The position numbers and the translations under genes are program-made. From contig JASSKH010000040.1 in assembly GCA_031763025.1 (NCBI GenBank), forward strand, positions 186,001-250,000: DNA of 64,000 nucleotides, in the 5' to 3' direction. Source of the stretch: Macrocystis pyrifera. Lineage: Eukaryota > Sar > Phaeophyceae > Laminariales > Laminariaceae. Positions 44,767 through 55,610 of this stretch are shown here, piece by piece (position 1 is the first letter of the stretch; every line of letters begins with the position of its first letter). The notes under the pieces were generated by a model. It saw only the letters and a program-made list of their open reading frames with translations, searched no databases and was not told where the DNA came from.

Positions 44767-44784
44767 TGGTAGCTGGGGCACGTC

Positions 44785-44935
44785 ACATATCACGAATTGT
44801 GATTTGTTTTTTTTTAGGGGAAAAGCAAAAAAAAAAATGGCGTAATGAATATCGTTTTTTTTTTGTCGTGAAAAAATCACGATCCATCACAAAAATCTCA
44901 CGAATCGTGATTTTTTTTGTTCGTTAGGAGTGGCC
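44785..44935. repeat. Cluster of TCACGAATCGTGA-type palindromes with A/T runs
   Basis: ATCACGAATTGTGAT, TCGTGAAAAAATCACGA and TCACGAATCGTGA, separated by runs of up to nine T. It starts 18 bp beyond the C1 LTR and may be the subterminal zone of an inverted-repeat element whose partner end is not identified. Confidence 0.45.
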
Positions 44936-44979
44936 CGCAATACCTTGCTGTTGTATAGGTATTCACGAAAAAAATATGT

Positions 44980-45600
44980 ATTTTTTGGATGCTTCGTGTG
45001 AGCGCTGCTGTCGGCCGATCACGCCCGTCTTTGCGCCAGCGGCATATTGTGTACATAGGTTACACTTTGGTCTGCGTGCGGCGCTGTCGCGCGCTCTCCC
45101 TACTTCGTGCAGCAGTTCTTCTCCGCGGCGTGTCCGAGGAGTTGGGGTTGAGCTCAAAAACCCGTCGAAACGACGTTCATCTTGCAGAAATATTACCGTT
45201 TTCGATAACTTTTGGTGCCCACAAAAAAAAACTACACCTTTTTAGATTCTTCGTGTGAGCGCTGCTCGCGGCCAATCAAGCCCGTCTTTGCGCCAGCTGC
45301 ACATCGTGTACACAGGCTACACTTTGGTGCGCGTGCGGCGCTTTCGCACGCTCTCCCTACTTCGCTCGGCAGCTCTTCTCCGTGGCGTCTCCGAGCAGTT
45401 GTAGCTGCGCTCAAATCAGTCGAAACGACGTTCATCTTTCAGAATTATTACCGTTTGCGACACTTTTTGGAGGCCAGAAAAAATGGCATTTTTTAGATGC
45501 TTCGTGCGAGCGCTGCTCGTGGTCGATTCATTTTTGGGCCAGTTCCTCGGGGTGGGTCCACACTACACTTTTGGGGCGCATGGGGCGCCGCCGGACGCTG
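44980..45600. repeat. ~255-bp tandem repeat (2.4 copies)
   Basis: Units at 44980-45238, 45239-45488 and a partial at 45489-45600. Each starts TTTTT(A/G)GATGCTTCGTG and includes GAGCGCTGCTCG, GTCTTTGCGCCAG, GCGCTCTCCCTACTTCG and CGAAACGACGTTCATCTT. Each contains a short ORF that is not conserved in frame. Confidence 0.82.
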
Positions 45601-45867
45601 TGCAGGGCGCGCTAGAAGGTGTTGAGTGGGCAGCAGTGCTTGGAAAACCTGACAATTCGGAACTTATTCGGATTAATTCCGAATCATGCCTCCGAAAATG
45701 GCCGCGCCCCAGATGGCGAATAGCCCATACTGGTCCTAATGCTGGAACCTTTCTAATGTTTTCGATAAAGCGGTGGAGGATGCGTACAAGCACACAGAAA
45801 TTGATGCCTGTCGACAAACATGCGGCCGAAGGATTAAGCGGTCAATGCAAGCATACCAAGCGACAGT

Positions 45868-45936
45868 CCGTTGTAGTCCAGTGGTTAAGGGTATTTGACT
45901 TCCACGGATCGGGGCCGGGTTCGATTCTGGCGGGGG
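45868..45936 (+). repeat. tRNA-like sequence (SINE head or tRNA pseudogene)
   Basis: A-box-like TAGTCCAGTGG and a B box in GCCGGGTTCGATTCTGGC, which also forms a good T arm (GCCGG/CTGGC). The anticodon stem and acceptor do not pair, so a working tRNA is unlikely. Confidence 0.5.
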
Positions 45937-46286
45937 AGCCATGTTACGGGAAGCGACCCTATGCGCATCACGATTTTGTACATGTGTATTTTGTCCTATT
46001 ATTTGCCTAGAGACATCGTATTTATACAATACGAAAAGCTGGTATTTCTACCTTCTATGGTCTGACCTGTTGGATGCTCCTGCGGGGATCAAGCAAAGCG
46101 GGAGGGTAAGTCAGGCGGGTGACCTACGAGCGTGCAGATAACGTTCCAAGCATTCAGGGCAAGTGTTCCGTGCGTTCAGAGCAAGCGTTTCGTGCCAGGG
46201 ATTCACAAGTTCATCACATGTTCTCAGTTTGGTTCAAGTCCGTGTTTTCCAATGATCGACATACCCAGCTGTCCCAGAGCCCGGCA

Positions 46287-46697
46287 ATTTTCTAGTAGTG
46301 GGGCCTGGGGGAGGCGAAAAAAGAGGAGAGGGAAACATTTCCAAGGCTTGCGCAGGCATTCTCGATACGGGTCGCTCAAGTTTTCGAGCTTGGTGTTGTT
46401 GCTGGTGCCATGTATGTGCTCTCTGCTGCGACGCCACCACGAGAGCGCTGTAGTTGGAACCTCGCCGTGAAAATAGCCACATTCGAAAGATCTTGTGTAG
46501 AGCTACATCATAGGCATTTAAACCACCTCAATTCGTCGGAGCATGTGGGATATTTATAAATGGCCCCAGCCATCCACGACGCCGATGCGCCATTCTCATT
46601 CAATACTGTAACGACCGTTTGGTCTTCATATTTATGCCCCAACGGTCCTTACAATTCCGCCACGCTCTTCCCAAAGCCCCTCCCTCGTCTCTTCTCA
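46287..46697. repeat. ~410-bp dispersed repeat, copy 1
   Basis: GGCAATTTTCTAGTAGTGGGGCC to CCCTCCCTCGTCTC, nearly identical to 51175-51592 and in the same orientation. It includes a TATA-like GGGATATTTATAAATGG. Possibly a solo LTR or SINE-like element; its class is not determined. Confidence 0.75.
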
Positions 46698-46734
46698 CGT
46701 TCGGATTTGGGGGGGTAGGCGCTCTCTCTCTACG

Positions 46735-47277
46735 ACAATAACAAACAGCTGCTGCACAGACGCTGCAATAACAGCAGCAACGACATAGCTAGTCCCTGTG
46801 ATCGTGCGAGTTCCAACAGATGTATATGCTTGCTGTCGGGGTGTCGAGGTGGCTCTGCCTCTCGTTTATACGTTTGGATTTTTTTGTTCTCGCTCGCAAC
46901 CGCTTGTCAAGCTTTGCCATCGTTCTACTGGGAATGCTGCTGCTGTGACCTGTGTCTCCGGTCTCGGGGTTGTCCGGTGGCATCACACGATTGTGGGCGG
47001 CGTGCTTGCTGCGTGTCGCAGCTGCTAGCTGCTTGCTGCGCGGTCGTCAGATGCTTCCTCCATCGAGCAGAGCTTTCTATCGGTCATGAGGCGCTTCTCC
47101 TGCAGACACTGCTGCTGTGGCAGGTGTGCCGTGCTGCGATCGGCGGCGGAAATGTCAAGCTAGGTTCTTCAAGTCATCATCCAATCAGCGTACGAATTTT
47201 GTCACAATTTGGTTGATTTTAGTGTGTGTGATTGGCCTACGTCACAAAGGTTTCAGGCCCCAACACTGCGAAATTGC
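46735..47277. other. Unassigned, TGC/CTG-rich
   Basis: A plus-strand frame (46830-47216) is Cys/Ala/Leu-rich from CTG triplets. No motif supports a gene. Confidence 0.3.
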
Positions 47278-47827
47278 CTGCAGAGTAGGCCCTGGCCTTT
47301 AAGGCTCGCTTTTAGGCCCGTTAAAGCAAATGGCTAAGGCTCGCCGCAGGCGAAAAAAAAAGGGGTTAAGGCACGTTTTAAGGCAAAAGCTTTGATGGCC
47401 TTAACGAGCCTTAACGGGCCTTAACCAGATAGGCACGAGCCTTAAAAAACGCCTTAAGTGAGCCTTAACGATTATCTCGCCTGAACATGCCTATAATAGA
47501 GAGGGAAGTGCCGGGTTCGTGACGTAGATCATACTTCATGGCGGTAGTGTACATAGCGGTAGTGTTGACTGATATTTTTGCCGCATAACTCAATGGGTGT
47601 ACTCTTGAACCACAAGGTAAATATGTGTGCACGTAGCGTGAACAAGAAGCAATAAAATCCATGTATTCCTTGCGCGCGAGTCTTATTACTCGTAGCTACC
47701 AAGTAAGTCTCGCGTTTTCACCACCTAGGCTTGTATTATGCCGCGGTAGACCTCGCTGTGGATGCGCGCACATGCAAGAAAAAAACCAGGTGCTGCAGCG
47801 GTAGACTACTAAAAATATTAGTATTAC

Positions 47828-48156
47828 TTTTTTTCTTTTTTTTTTATCCATCACTTTTACTTCCCAGCCCACTCGTAGGAGGTTTTACCCTCGACGATCT
47901 TCTGGACAAGCCGTGGTCACAGGTGTCGTCCCTTCTCCCCCCCGGTACGTGCCTTTATTTTTGTCGCGCATAGGGTTCAGCATTCCCACTGCTCGTCGAT
48001 TTTGATCGAATGTAGCCAACTCACGCTTTCGCGCTTTCCGCTTATCAATTTTTTTTGCAAGAAAAAGTCCCTATGAGCATGCACTCGGTGGGACCTGAAC
48101 CCACGAAATTGATGTTGACAGGCACGCGGACCAACTACCAAGCTACCGGGGACGCC
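47828..48156 (-). mobile_element. SINE family S, copy c
   Basis: Full-length minus-strand copy with a T-rich stretch (reverse of the A tail) at its left end and the tRNA-like head ending GGGGACGCC. It is nested inside the hAT-type element at 47286-49137. Confidence 0.88.
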
Positions 48157-48360
48157 GGCACTGCCGCCGACTGAACATATTTTTGGTGTTGACATTGTAT
48201 TTTCAGCATCGGCCCCGACAACAGTACATCCCCACCCAAGCAGCAAACACGAAAGGTACCCGGTTGCCTGCTAAGTGTAGCGCAGTGTGCACTACCGGTA
48301 AGGTCTTCCTGAGTGTCACGGCGACGCTTGGTGTACTACAACAGAACCACGCGCAGCCGT

Positions 48361-48765
48361 TCACGAAACACCGTGCATGGTGTGCATCCATGAACTGCAC
48401 ACTACGATGATCCCTAGAGCTATCGTACGTTCACGAGGGCAGGGAATCAACGCGCTCGAGGCCAGGAATGTGTTGATAGCTAGGTCGCTCCTCTTGTCGA
48501 CTGTCAATGTAGTGAGATTCCCCTGCCCTGCTGCCTTGAGCGATTCCGGCTGGAACCTCCCAGGCTGGCCGCCGGCTGCCGCCGGTGCTTGTCCTGGTGC
48601 TGAAGCTGGTGCTGCAGCAGCTGCAGCAGGAGCTGGAGCTGACGCAGCAGCCGCAGCAGGAGCCGAGTTATCACCGCGCGAACATCCGGCCTGAGCAGAT
48701 CCAGAGCGATCTTGGGCAGGATCGCTACTTCCTGGAGGCGCGGGGCTCCCTTGTTGGCTAGACAT
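48361..48765 (-). CDS. Ala/Pro/Ser-rich ORF within the TTAAGGC hAT element
   Basis: 134 residues from the ATG at 48765: MSSQQGSPAPPGSSDP, a long Ala/Pro-rich low-complexity part, then LTTLTVDKRSDLAINTFLA. A disordered N-terminal tail followed by a short structured segment would suit a first exon or a remnant of the element protein. No BED finger or hAT dimerisation motif is present. Uncertain. Confidence 0.3.
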   Translation of the reverse strand: MSSQQGSPAPPGSSDPAQDRSGSAQAGCSRGDNSAPAAAAASAPAPAAAAAAPASAPGQAPAAAGGQPGRFQPESLKAAGQGNLTTLTVDKRSDLAINTFLASSALIPCPRERTIALGIIVVCSSWMHTMHGVS

Positions 48766-49155
48766 AACGCCGCTCCGAAGGTGTAGGTTGTAGGTGGCAG
48801 GTGACGGGTAGCATCTTCGTGTTTGCAAGAGTACTTGGTACCTGGCGAGCTGGCGTGCTGGCATCCTGGCTTGTGCGCACCACACAGTGCGCTGATAACC
48901 CGAATATTAAACCCCCTGTCCCCTATTATTTTGGGAGTTCCAATCTAACGGCGTTTTTTTGTACGCGAGAATCACCAAAAACGTGCCTTGAGAGCCTCTG
49001 AGAGGCCTCTTTCAGCGTCAGGCAACGAGCCTTAACCCAGTAAGGCTGGTAAGGCTCGAAACACCTCTTAAGGCACGCCCTTTTCAGAAAAGGGCGTTAA
49101 GGCAAATTTTAAGGCAAGCCTTAAAGGCCAGGGCCTACTGCAGAGGCAATTTTCT

Positions 49156-51174
49156 CAAGGCTTATCACAGTGACGAATCGTGACGGGACGGGACGGGACA
49201 GTTTTTTTTTATTGTTTGGCGGGAAAAACAATTGACGGCGGGACGGGACGGGACGGGACAGTTTTTTATTGTTTGGCGGGAAAAACAATTGACGGCGGGA
49301 CGGTAAAATTACGAGAAAAATAGTCGGTGGGACGGGACGGGACGGTAACATTACGAGAAAAATAGTCGGCGGGACGGGACGGAACGGGACAGCGGGTGCA
49401 TAATTTCTCGACGGGACGGGACGGTAACAGTTCAACGGATTTGTTTTTCGCGGCGGGACGGGACGGTAAATATTTTTTCCCTCGGCGGGACGGGACGGTA
49501 TATTTTTTTTTTCTTCGGCGGGACGGGACGGTAAATATTTTTTTCCTCGGCGGGACGGGACGGTATTTTTTTTTTCCTCGGCGGGACGGGACGGTAAATA
49601 TTTTTTTCCTCGGCGGGACGGGACGGCAAATATTTTTTCCTCGGCGAGACGGGACGGTAAATATTTTCTTCCTCGGCGGGACGGGACGGTAAATATTTTT
49701 TTCCTTGGCGGGATGGGACGGTAAATATTTTTTCCTCGGCGGGACGGAACGATACCTACAGTTTTTCGTGACCGGACGGGACGGTATAGGAAAAACTCGA
49801 CGTGACGGGAGATATTCATTAAAACACCTATCCTATGTATTCCAGAACAACCGGGGAAAAAAAAAACTGAACTTTCTTCACATTTCCACTATACAGCAGT
49901 ATACTCACACATTAAATCGGCACGGCGAACGCACACCACGAAGTACACGCCACGTTTTGCGCTGAGAAATACCACATATCATGATTCTACCGAAATAACC
50001 TCCCCAGCCGATGCATTCTGGGGTCGTCCCGAGGCAGGTAACTTTGTGACCACCACCGTGCACTTGACGTTTTTCTTCCCGACCGGCGGCTCGAACCCCG
50101 AGAAGTATTGCCACACAGAGGCGACGTCTTCTGACTCCTTCCCACCCCTGCCCCAAGCACTGTTGCGGTCCCAGCTGATGGCTGTTCTGATGTTTGTGCT
50201 TGCGGTGTGTCGCTGGTGGGTGTGGAGGTGGAGGTGGTGGGTGATGGAGGTGGTGGCGGCGGGGTGGGTGATGCAGGTGGTGGCGGCGGTGGTGATGCTA
50301 GTGCCGCTGCTGGTTGATCGACCACGCCCGTGAGATAGGCATCCATGGCGTCCGTGCCGGCCACACCAGTATTGGTTGACGTGAGTTGAGGGGTCTGTGT
50401 TTGTGCGTGGCAACTGGTGGCTGTGGCAGGTGTTGCGCGTGGAAATATTAAATATGAAGATTCATGAAAAAACAAAAACAAAAATTGAAAAAAACAAAAA
50501 AATACCAGATATCAACTAAATTTTGTAATTCGCAAGTTTGTAGTTACGAATTTTTCAACATTCGTACTTCGTGATTTGTGATTAATACTTTCAGTTAATT
50601 ATGTCAATGAAAATACAACAACACCAGCACCACAGCTTCTGCCACAAAATAGAAAATGAAACTAATTTATAATTTCATATTCGTGAAACTCGGAATTTCG
50701 TAATTTCGTGGTGGGCATGTGAACGGGAGCAGACGACCACCAGTGTATCTTGGACATGAAGAGGCAAGTTGTGTCGGCGGGAAGGGACTATTCTGTATGT
50801 GACAGCGGTGTAGTTTATTTTGGCGGGACGGGACGGTAAATTCACGGAGTCACGGCGGGACGGGACGGTAAATTTACGGAGTCACGGCGGGACGGGACGG
50901 TATATTTACGGAGTCACGGCGGGACGGAACGGTAAAATTACGGAGTCACGGCGGGACGGGACGGTATTTTTACGGCGTCACGGCGGGACGGGACGGTAAT
51001 TTTCAACGGGAGAGATTTTCTCGGCGGGACGGGACGGTAATTGACGGCGGTCAGGGAATTTGTCGGCGGGACGGGACGGGACGGGACGGCGGTACGATTT
51101 TGACCGCGGTTTTACCGTCCCGTCCCGCCGTTACCGCCGTTACCGTCCCGCCGAAATTACCGTGATAAGCCTTG
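49156..51174 (-). mobile_element. hAT element, GGGACGG family (complete ends, degenerate gene)
   Basis: Ends CAAGGCTTATCACAGTGA and its inverse, with a perfect 8-bp duplication AATTTTCT at 49148-49155 and 51175-51182. Minisatellites GGCGGGACGGGACGGTAA occupy 49170-49800 (about 31-bp spacing, T-rich linkers) and 50820-51160 (about 33-bp spacing, ACGGAGTCAC linkers). A BED-like remnant lies at 49979-50413. The rest of a transposase is missing. Confidence 0.93.
49979..50413 (-). pseudogene. BED-finger-like N-terminal remnant of a hAT transposase
   Basis: Thr/Ser/His-rich start, then GRGGKESEDVASVWQYFSGF, a spacer, KNVKCTVV and KLPASG. VWxxF followed by a KxKC element resembles the start of BED zinc fingers found in hAT transposases, but the second Cys and the His pair are not visible. 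A parallel frame starts MDAYLTGVVDQPAAAL, also present in the truncated copy at 39.9 kb, so the true start may lie there with a frameshift or small intron. Confidence 0.5.
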
Positions 51175-51592
51175 AATTTTCTAGTAGTAGTGGGGCCTGG
51201 GGGAGGCGAAAAAAGAGGAGAGGGAAACATTTCCAAGGCTTGCGCAGGCATTCTCGATACGGGTCGCTCAAGTTTTCGAGCTTGGTGTTGTTGCTGGTGC
51301 CATGTATGTGCTCTCTGCTGCGACGCCACCACGAGAGCGCTGTAGTTGGAACCTCGCCGTGAAAATAGCCACATTCGAAAGATCTTGTGTAGAGCTACAT
51401 CATAGGCATTTAAACCACCTCAATTCGTCGGAGCATGTGGGATATTTATAAATGGCCCCAGCCATCCACGACGCCGATGCGCCATTCTCATTCAATAATG
51501 TAACGACCGTTTGGTCTTCATATTTATGCCCCAACGGTCCTTACAATTCCGCCACGCTCTTCCCAAAGCCCCTCCCTCGTCTCTCCCCACGC
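51175..51592. repeat. ~410-bp dispersed repeat, copy 2
   Basis: Same as 46287-46697, with one extra AGT near the start. Its first bases (AATTTTCT) are the target site of the hAT element ending at 51174. Confidence 0.75.
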
Positions 51593-51865
51593 ACGTTGAG
51601 TCGATCCCCTTCTATGCTTTCCCTCCGAGGTTCTACAACTCCGGGTTCCCTCACTAAACCTGACTTATCTCTCCTTGCGAGTAAGTCAGGAACCCCGATG
51701 AGACGGAGTATCCAAGTTTTACCTCCGACTTTTCGGTACCGGACTCAGTACGCAATGATCGCATTGCTCTCATCGTTCCTTTCTAGGTGTTTTCTAAGTG
51801 AGTGAGTTTTACAGGTTCTTGAACATGAGATATTCCCCTTTTTTTCCTTTTTTCTTGGGGGACGA

Positions 51866-51926
51866 AGGCGAGAATCGAACCACGGACCTCGCTCTTCAAA
51901 ATTTCACGTCCTGCCGACGACGCCAT
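51866..51926 (-). repeat. tRNA-like B-box sequence
   Basis: The minus strand carries GGTCCGTGGTTCGATTCTC and, upstream, ATGGCGTCGTCGGCAGG, arranged like tRNA B and A boxes. No complete cloverleaf; SINE head or tRNA relic. Confidence 0.4.
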
Positions 51927-51929
51927 TGT

Positions 51930-52705
51930 AGGGAAATGTAGACTAAAAATGTTACGTAACAAACGCTACATGAATTTAAGGCTTATAAACTCGATTTCCA
52001 CCGCAACAAATTATCAAATTATGGTGAATTCCCCCCTGCTCGCTGCAGACGTATTTCATATAGACACTCTCACCGATTGATGTCCCGACCTTTTCCGAGG
52101 CCCCCCCGGTGACGAACAGAAATCGCAGCGGAGACGGACGACCCAGGAACTGAAAAACAGAAACTACGGAAATTCTGGTAGATTGACCTTCAATTTTTCC
52201 GGAAGGTTTTGCTCTTTATCATGTAGTTCACCGGTCAGCTGAGGTCGCGCGCTTCCCGTTTGAGATTGCTGTGCTTGTCGAACTGTGTCAGAATGATCTC
52301 GTGTGCGAGCCCTCTTCTTGTTCACCAGGTATCTAAATATTGGACTCATGTCAATTACATCGTATTTTTCCGACGTCCGCTAAAACTGCTCACGCTTAGT
52401 TTCGTTTCGGCTAGTCCCTGACCTCCTCAGGGACACACATAAAGTATGCGTTGGTTTTTCGCTCATCAATCATAGAATATTTCAACCTCTAAATTCGCAA
52501 TTCGCCCGTTCACAACGAAACACGGATTTGTTTCTCGATCTGTTCCAGAGTCTCTTCACAAACCTTCCCTTTTTTTTATAAATTTTGAAATTATATAAAA
52601 TCTGAGCTCGGATCTACCAACCTGAATTCCGAGCTCACATATTGTAATATTAATGTGACTTCTCACGGGGTCTTCCTGCTCACATGAAAGGTCGCCTTCT
52701 TTCTC
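51930..52705. other. Unassigned, AT-rich
   Basis: One short minus ORF at 52164-52349 (VNKKRARTRDHSDTVRQAQQ, Gln/Lys-rich) is not recognised. Nothing else is supported. Confidence 0.3.
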
Positions 52706-52709
52706 TCCC

Positions 52710-52836
52710 GCACCTAGTGCGAAGGCATGGTATTACGTAGGCTATTAATGCATTACGGTGTGTTATCTCTGTGTCGTAGTCTGTGACCACAGAGCTCGTA
52801 TCTTTCTAGGGTGAAGAATCAGCACGGACACTGGGT
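52710..52836. repeat. Dispersed repeat shared with the window end, copy 1
   Basis: GCACCTAGTGCGAAGGCATGG to CACGGACACTGGG. It carries 11 extra bases (TATTACGTAGG) compared with 63884-64000. Confidence 0.75.
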
Positions 52837-52930
52837 TTGCTGGATGTCGACGAGTAGAAGAACGGTTTAATGTGAAGAAACACACACACACACACACTCC
52901 TCTCGCAGCCATGCCCTTCTCCTTCGCAGT

Positions 52931-53194
52931 ATGTCGAGCATTGCCTGGGGTGACGAAGCGTATGAAACACTCAGGGCGACAGCAACTACCGCCACCATCC
53001 CTCCTTCTGCCTGCGACGAGGAAGTGGAACCACCGCGGTGGCGGCGACGACGCTTTCGTGCGGCCGTCGCGTCATGTTTCGCCACATCTACCACTACTAC
53101 TGCGACTACCGGCCGGCCTCCCCGCCGCCGCAGCCGCCGCCGCCGCCCGTCACCGCTAGAGGCACCAGCACCAGCAGCAGGATGGGCAGGATGA
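52931..53194 (+). CDS. Unknown ORF, Thr/Arg/Pro-rich
   Basis: 87 residues, MSSIAWGDEAYETLRATATT to PAPAAGWAG, following a CACACA run. No motif; overlapping ORFs exist on the other strand. Low support. Confidence 0.2.
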   Translation: MSSIAWGDEAYETLRATATTATIPPSACDEEVEPPRWRRRRFRAAVASCFATSTTTTATTGRPPRRRSRRRRPSPLEAPAPAAGWAG

Positions 53195-53722
53195 GCACGA
53201 CGAGCAGCCTTGCCGAAGTTGGCGCGTCTCCGCATTGGGAGGGAATCTGGTCAGGTGGCTTAGCAAGAGGCGACAATTGGGACACCGGGAATGTCTCACT
53301 TACCGTCCAACAGCTTCTAGACGAAGGTACTGTTCGTATATTTATTCATTCCTCGGATATGAGTCTTCTCCCGTTGACATCCAGGACAACCAGTCCGTAC
53401 CGATTATTCAATCCTAGACAGATACTTGTACAAGTTCTGTGGTCACCAAACTACGCCACAGTCAGAGATACTATGTACATTGGTATGCTACTTACTGCTG
53501 CACGCAGACTAGACAATGGGATGCCATGTCATCCCTGGTTAATTAGGGTAATATACATAGGGTTATATAGAATTAGGAGTTGGGTTGGGTCTTCCGTACC
53601 TTGATCCCGCCAGGAAGCAAAATAAATACCTGAACAGCTTACCAATTGTGCCTGAGAGATGTGTAGATGTGCTTCAGTTATCATGCGTATTATTATTCTT
53701 TGTGATATTCACTTGGTTCCTA

Positions 53723-53827
53723 TTACGGGGGTCTATAGTTAACAGGACCTATGGCACACATAAAAACCTATACATTTAGGTATTTTTACTAACAATATTT
53801 GGTCCTGTTAACTATGGACCCCCGTAA
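53723..53827. mobile_element. 105-bp MITE, copy 3 (inverted)
   Basis: Same ends and TA flanks (53721-53722, 53828-53829), with the core in the opposite orientation to the other two copies. It abuts a Cys-rich minus-strand ORF at 53845-54225. Confidence 0.85.
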
Positions 53828-53844
53828 TATTTGCTGCACGGGTG

Positions 53845-54225
53845 TTACGAACACCACGACTCCGGGATGGTAAGCGTCGGAATCCACACGTAAGAGCAGC
53901 CGCAGTATGGGCAAGCTTCGTGTGGGGCTTGAACAGGAGACAGGACAAGAAAGAGCAAGAAAGGGGGAGGTGAGCACAGCTCACAATCCCGACAGTGGTC
54001 CGCTGACGCAGTGGATCTGAGTTTACATGCATGGGAACACGACTCCCTTTCAGCGTGTGGACAGACAAAGAGACAATACAGGTAGTGCTCTCCGCTCTGG
54101 CGGCAGGAAACACTTCCCGTATAGGACTTTCTCGATGGGGTGACTGCCTCATCGAGCATCCTGGAATAGATGACACCTAGCCGTATAGGATCTTCTCGAT
54201 ATTGTATAACTGCGTCGAGAATCAT
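53845..54225 (-). CDS. Cys-rich unknown ORF ending at a MITE
   Basis: 126 residues. The C-terminal half has CELC, HEACPYCGCSY and paired Cys earlier (CPHAERESCSHAC), suggesting metal binding. The frame ends within 20 bp of the MITE at 53723-53827, so the original 3-prime part may be displaced. Two internal copies of TATAGGA(T/C)TTTCTCGAT lie near the start. Family unknown. Confidence 0.3.
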   Translation of the reverse strand: MILDAVIQYREDPIRLGVIYSRMLDEAVTPSRKSYTGSVSCRQSGEHYLYCLFVCPHAERESCSHACKLRSTASADHCRDCELCSPPPFLLFLVLSPVQAPHEACPYCGCSYVWIPTLTIPESWCS

Positions 54226-54588
54226 CGGGACAGGACGAGGGCACCTCTTGGTATTGGATCTTCGAGGCGGTGAGACAACGTCATTGAAGACCTACCCACC
54301 GGGTGCCTCTATGAGCTGGCTTGACGCCAGGGCTACGGTATCTCTGGTCGGCGGGTTACCGTCGGCGAGAGTCCCTGAGACGTGAGACATCCTCGGCCTC
54401 GAGGACACGTCGTTGGGGTATTTCCGTACATGAGTTGTCATATTGGTTCTGTTGGGAACCTGGCCCATTACATTTGCTTGTTTTTATTTTTACCGAGGTA
54501 TTCTTCCACTCCAGAGTTATTATTGGACTGTGGAGCCTGTCCTTCGACCAAGGACTGTATTTATCTTGCCGGTGAGATAATATGAGAA

Positions 54589-54661
54589 CAACCCCGATGG
54601 CTTAGGTGGTCCGCGTGCCTGCTAAGATCAATTTCGTGGGTTCAAGTCTCACCGAGTGCAT
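54589..54661 (+). mobile_element. SINE family S, copy e: 5-prime head of an interrupted SINE
   Basis: tRNA-like head (ATGGCTTAGGTGGTCCGCG, B box GGTTCAAGTCTC) on the plus strand. It stops after GAGTGCATATTC, where the minus-strand SINE d begins with its T-run. The rest of this SINE resumes at about 55030. Confidence 0.8.
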
Positions 54662-54664
54662 ATT

Positions 54665-55002
54665 CTTTTTTTTTTTTTTTTTTTTTTTTATCCATCACTT
54701 TTACTTCCCAGCCCACTCGTAGGAGGTTTTTACCCTCGACGATCTTCTGGACAAGCCGTGGTCACAGGTGTCGTCCCTTCTCCCCCCCGGTACGTGCCTT
54801 TATTTTTTGTCGCGCATAGGGTTCAGCATTCCCACTGCTCGTCGATTTTCATCGAATGTAGCCAACTCACGCTTTCGCGCTTTCCGCTTATCAATTTTTT
54901 ATGCAAGAAAAAGTCCCTATGAGCATGCACTCGGTGGGACTTGAACCCACGAAATTGATCTTGACAGGCACGCGGACCACCTGCCAAGCCACCGGGGACG
55001 CC
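54665..55002 (-). mobile_element. SINE family S, copy d, inserted in copy e/f
   Basis: Complete minus-strand SINE with a 25-nt T run at the left end and the head at the right end. GCATA on both sides (near 54658 and 55011) is a probable target duplication within the older plus-strand SINE. Confidence 0.85.
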
Positions 55003-55029
55003 GGCCAATCGCATACGTACTATCATAGC

Positions 55030-55251
55030 AAGGACTTTTCTGGCATAAAAATTGATTAGCGGAAAGCGCCAAGGCGTAAGTCAGCTACATTCGATGAAAA
55101 TCGACGAGCAGTGGGAATGCTGGACCATATACGCGAAACAAAATGAAGACACGTACCGGGGGGGGGAGAAGAGACGACACCTGTGACCATGGCTTTTGTC
55201 CAGGAGAAGACCGCTCCAGCGAGAGGGTGAAACCTCCTGGAAAGTGAAAGT
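55030..55251 (+). mobile_element. SINE family S, copy f: body of the interrupted SINE
   Basis: Continues copy e with GGACTTTTCTGGCATAAAAATTGA, through ACGTACCGGGGGGGGGAG to GGAAAGTGAAAGT. There the small LTR element at 55252 interrupts it. The tail resumes after 56545 as AAGTGATTATTAAAATAAAAA. It is more diverged than copies c, d and h, consistent with being older. Confidence 0.82.
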
Positions 55252-55608
55252 TGTGGGTTCCAGGTTCTCGACCAGACCGTCGCATGGGTATTGTCTCGCG
55301 GAGGTCCCACCATTCGCCGAGGTCGTGGATATCCGTATATCTTATTGTACGACTGTGGGTCATCCATATTCCATGACTATTTGTTGTCGTCAGCAGTGAC
55401 ATTGTCCCGTGACAAGTAGTCCCTGCAGATTGGAATGCAAGGCCCGTGCCTCGCACCCACTCTCTCCCTCTCCCATCATCGTTGATGGTTGTTTGGTGAG
55501 ATCGTCCGTACCGATCCTATACCAAAACCTGGCGTGTCCTACACGCTACACACTCTAAGAAAGGGAAGTGCCACAGATGTCGAGTCGAACCTTGGGGTTC
55601 TCCCCACT
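55252..55608 (+). repeat. 5-prime LTR of G2
   Basis: TGTGGGTTCCAGG to CTCCCCACT. The last base is T where other copies have A. Confidence 0.88.
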
Positions 55609-55610
55609 TT

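Larger units (their letters stand above)
47286..49137. mobile_element. hAT-type non-autonomous element, TTAAGGC family
   Basis: Ends TAGGCCCTGGCCTTTAAGG and its inverse. A perfect 8-bp duplication CTGCAGAG flanks it (47278-47285 and 49138-49145). Subterminal zones (47300-47480 and 49020-49130) are filled with GCCTTAA/TTAAGGC motifs. SINE copy c is nested inside (47828-48156) and one minus-strand ORF lies at 48361-48765. No transposase motif is seen, so it is probably mobilised in trans. Confidence 0.9.

Noticed and set aside
45868..45936. Functional tRNA gene (possible Gly or Ser type)
   Set aside because: Only the T arm pairs; no acceptor stem.
46830..47216. Cys-rich secreted peptide gene
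   Set aside because: Cys and Leu come from TGC/CTG triplets; no conserved partner or signal beyond composition.
47286..49137. Telomere-like TTAAGGC repeat
   Set aside because: Motifs are irregular, in both orientations and confined to the ends of an element with an 8-bp target duplication.
40096..49819. ORFs of the type SRRGKKYLPSRPAEEKNIY at 40052-40537 and 49121-49819
   Set aside because: Translations of the GGGACGG minisatellite; period-driven and present in several frames.
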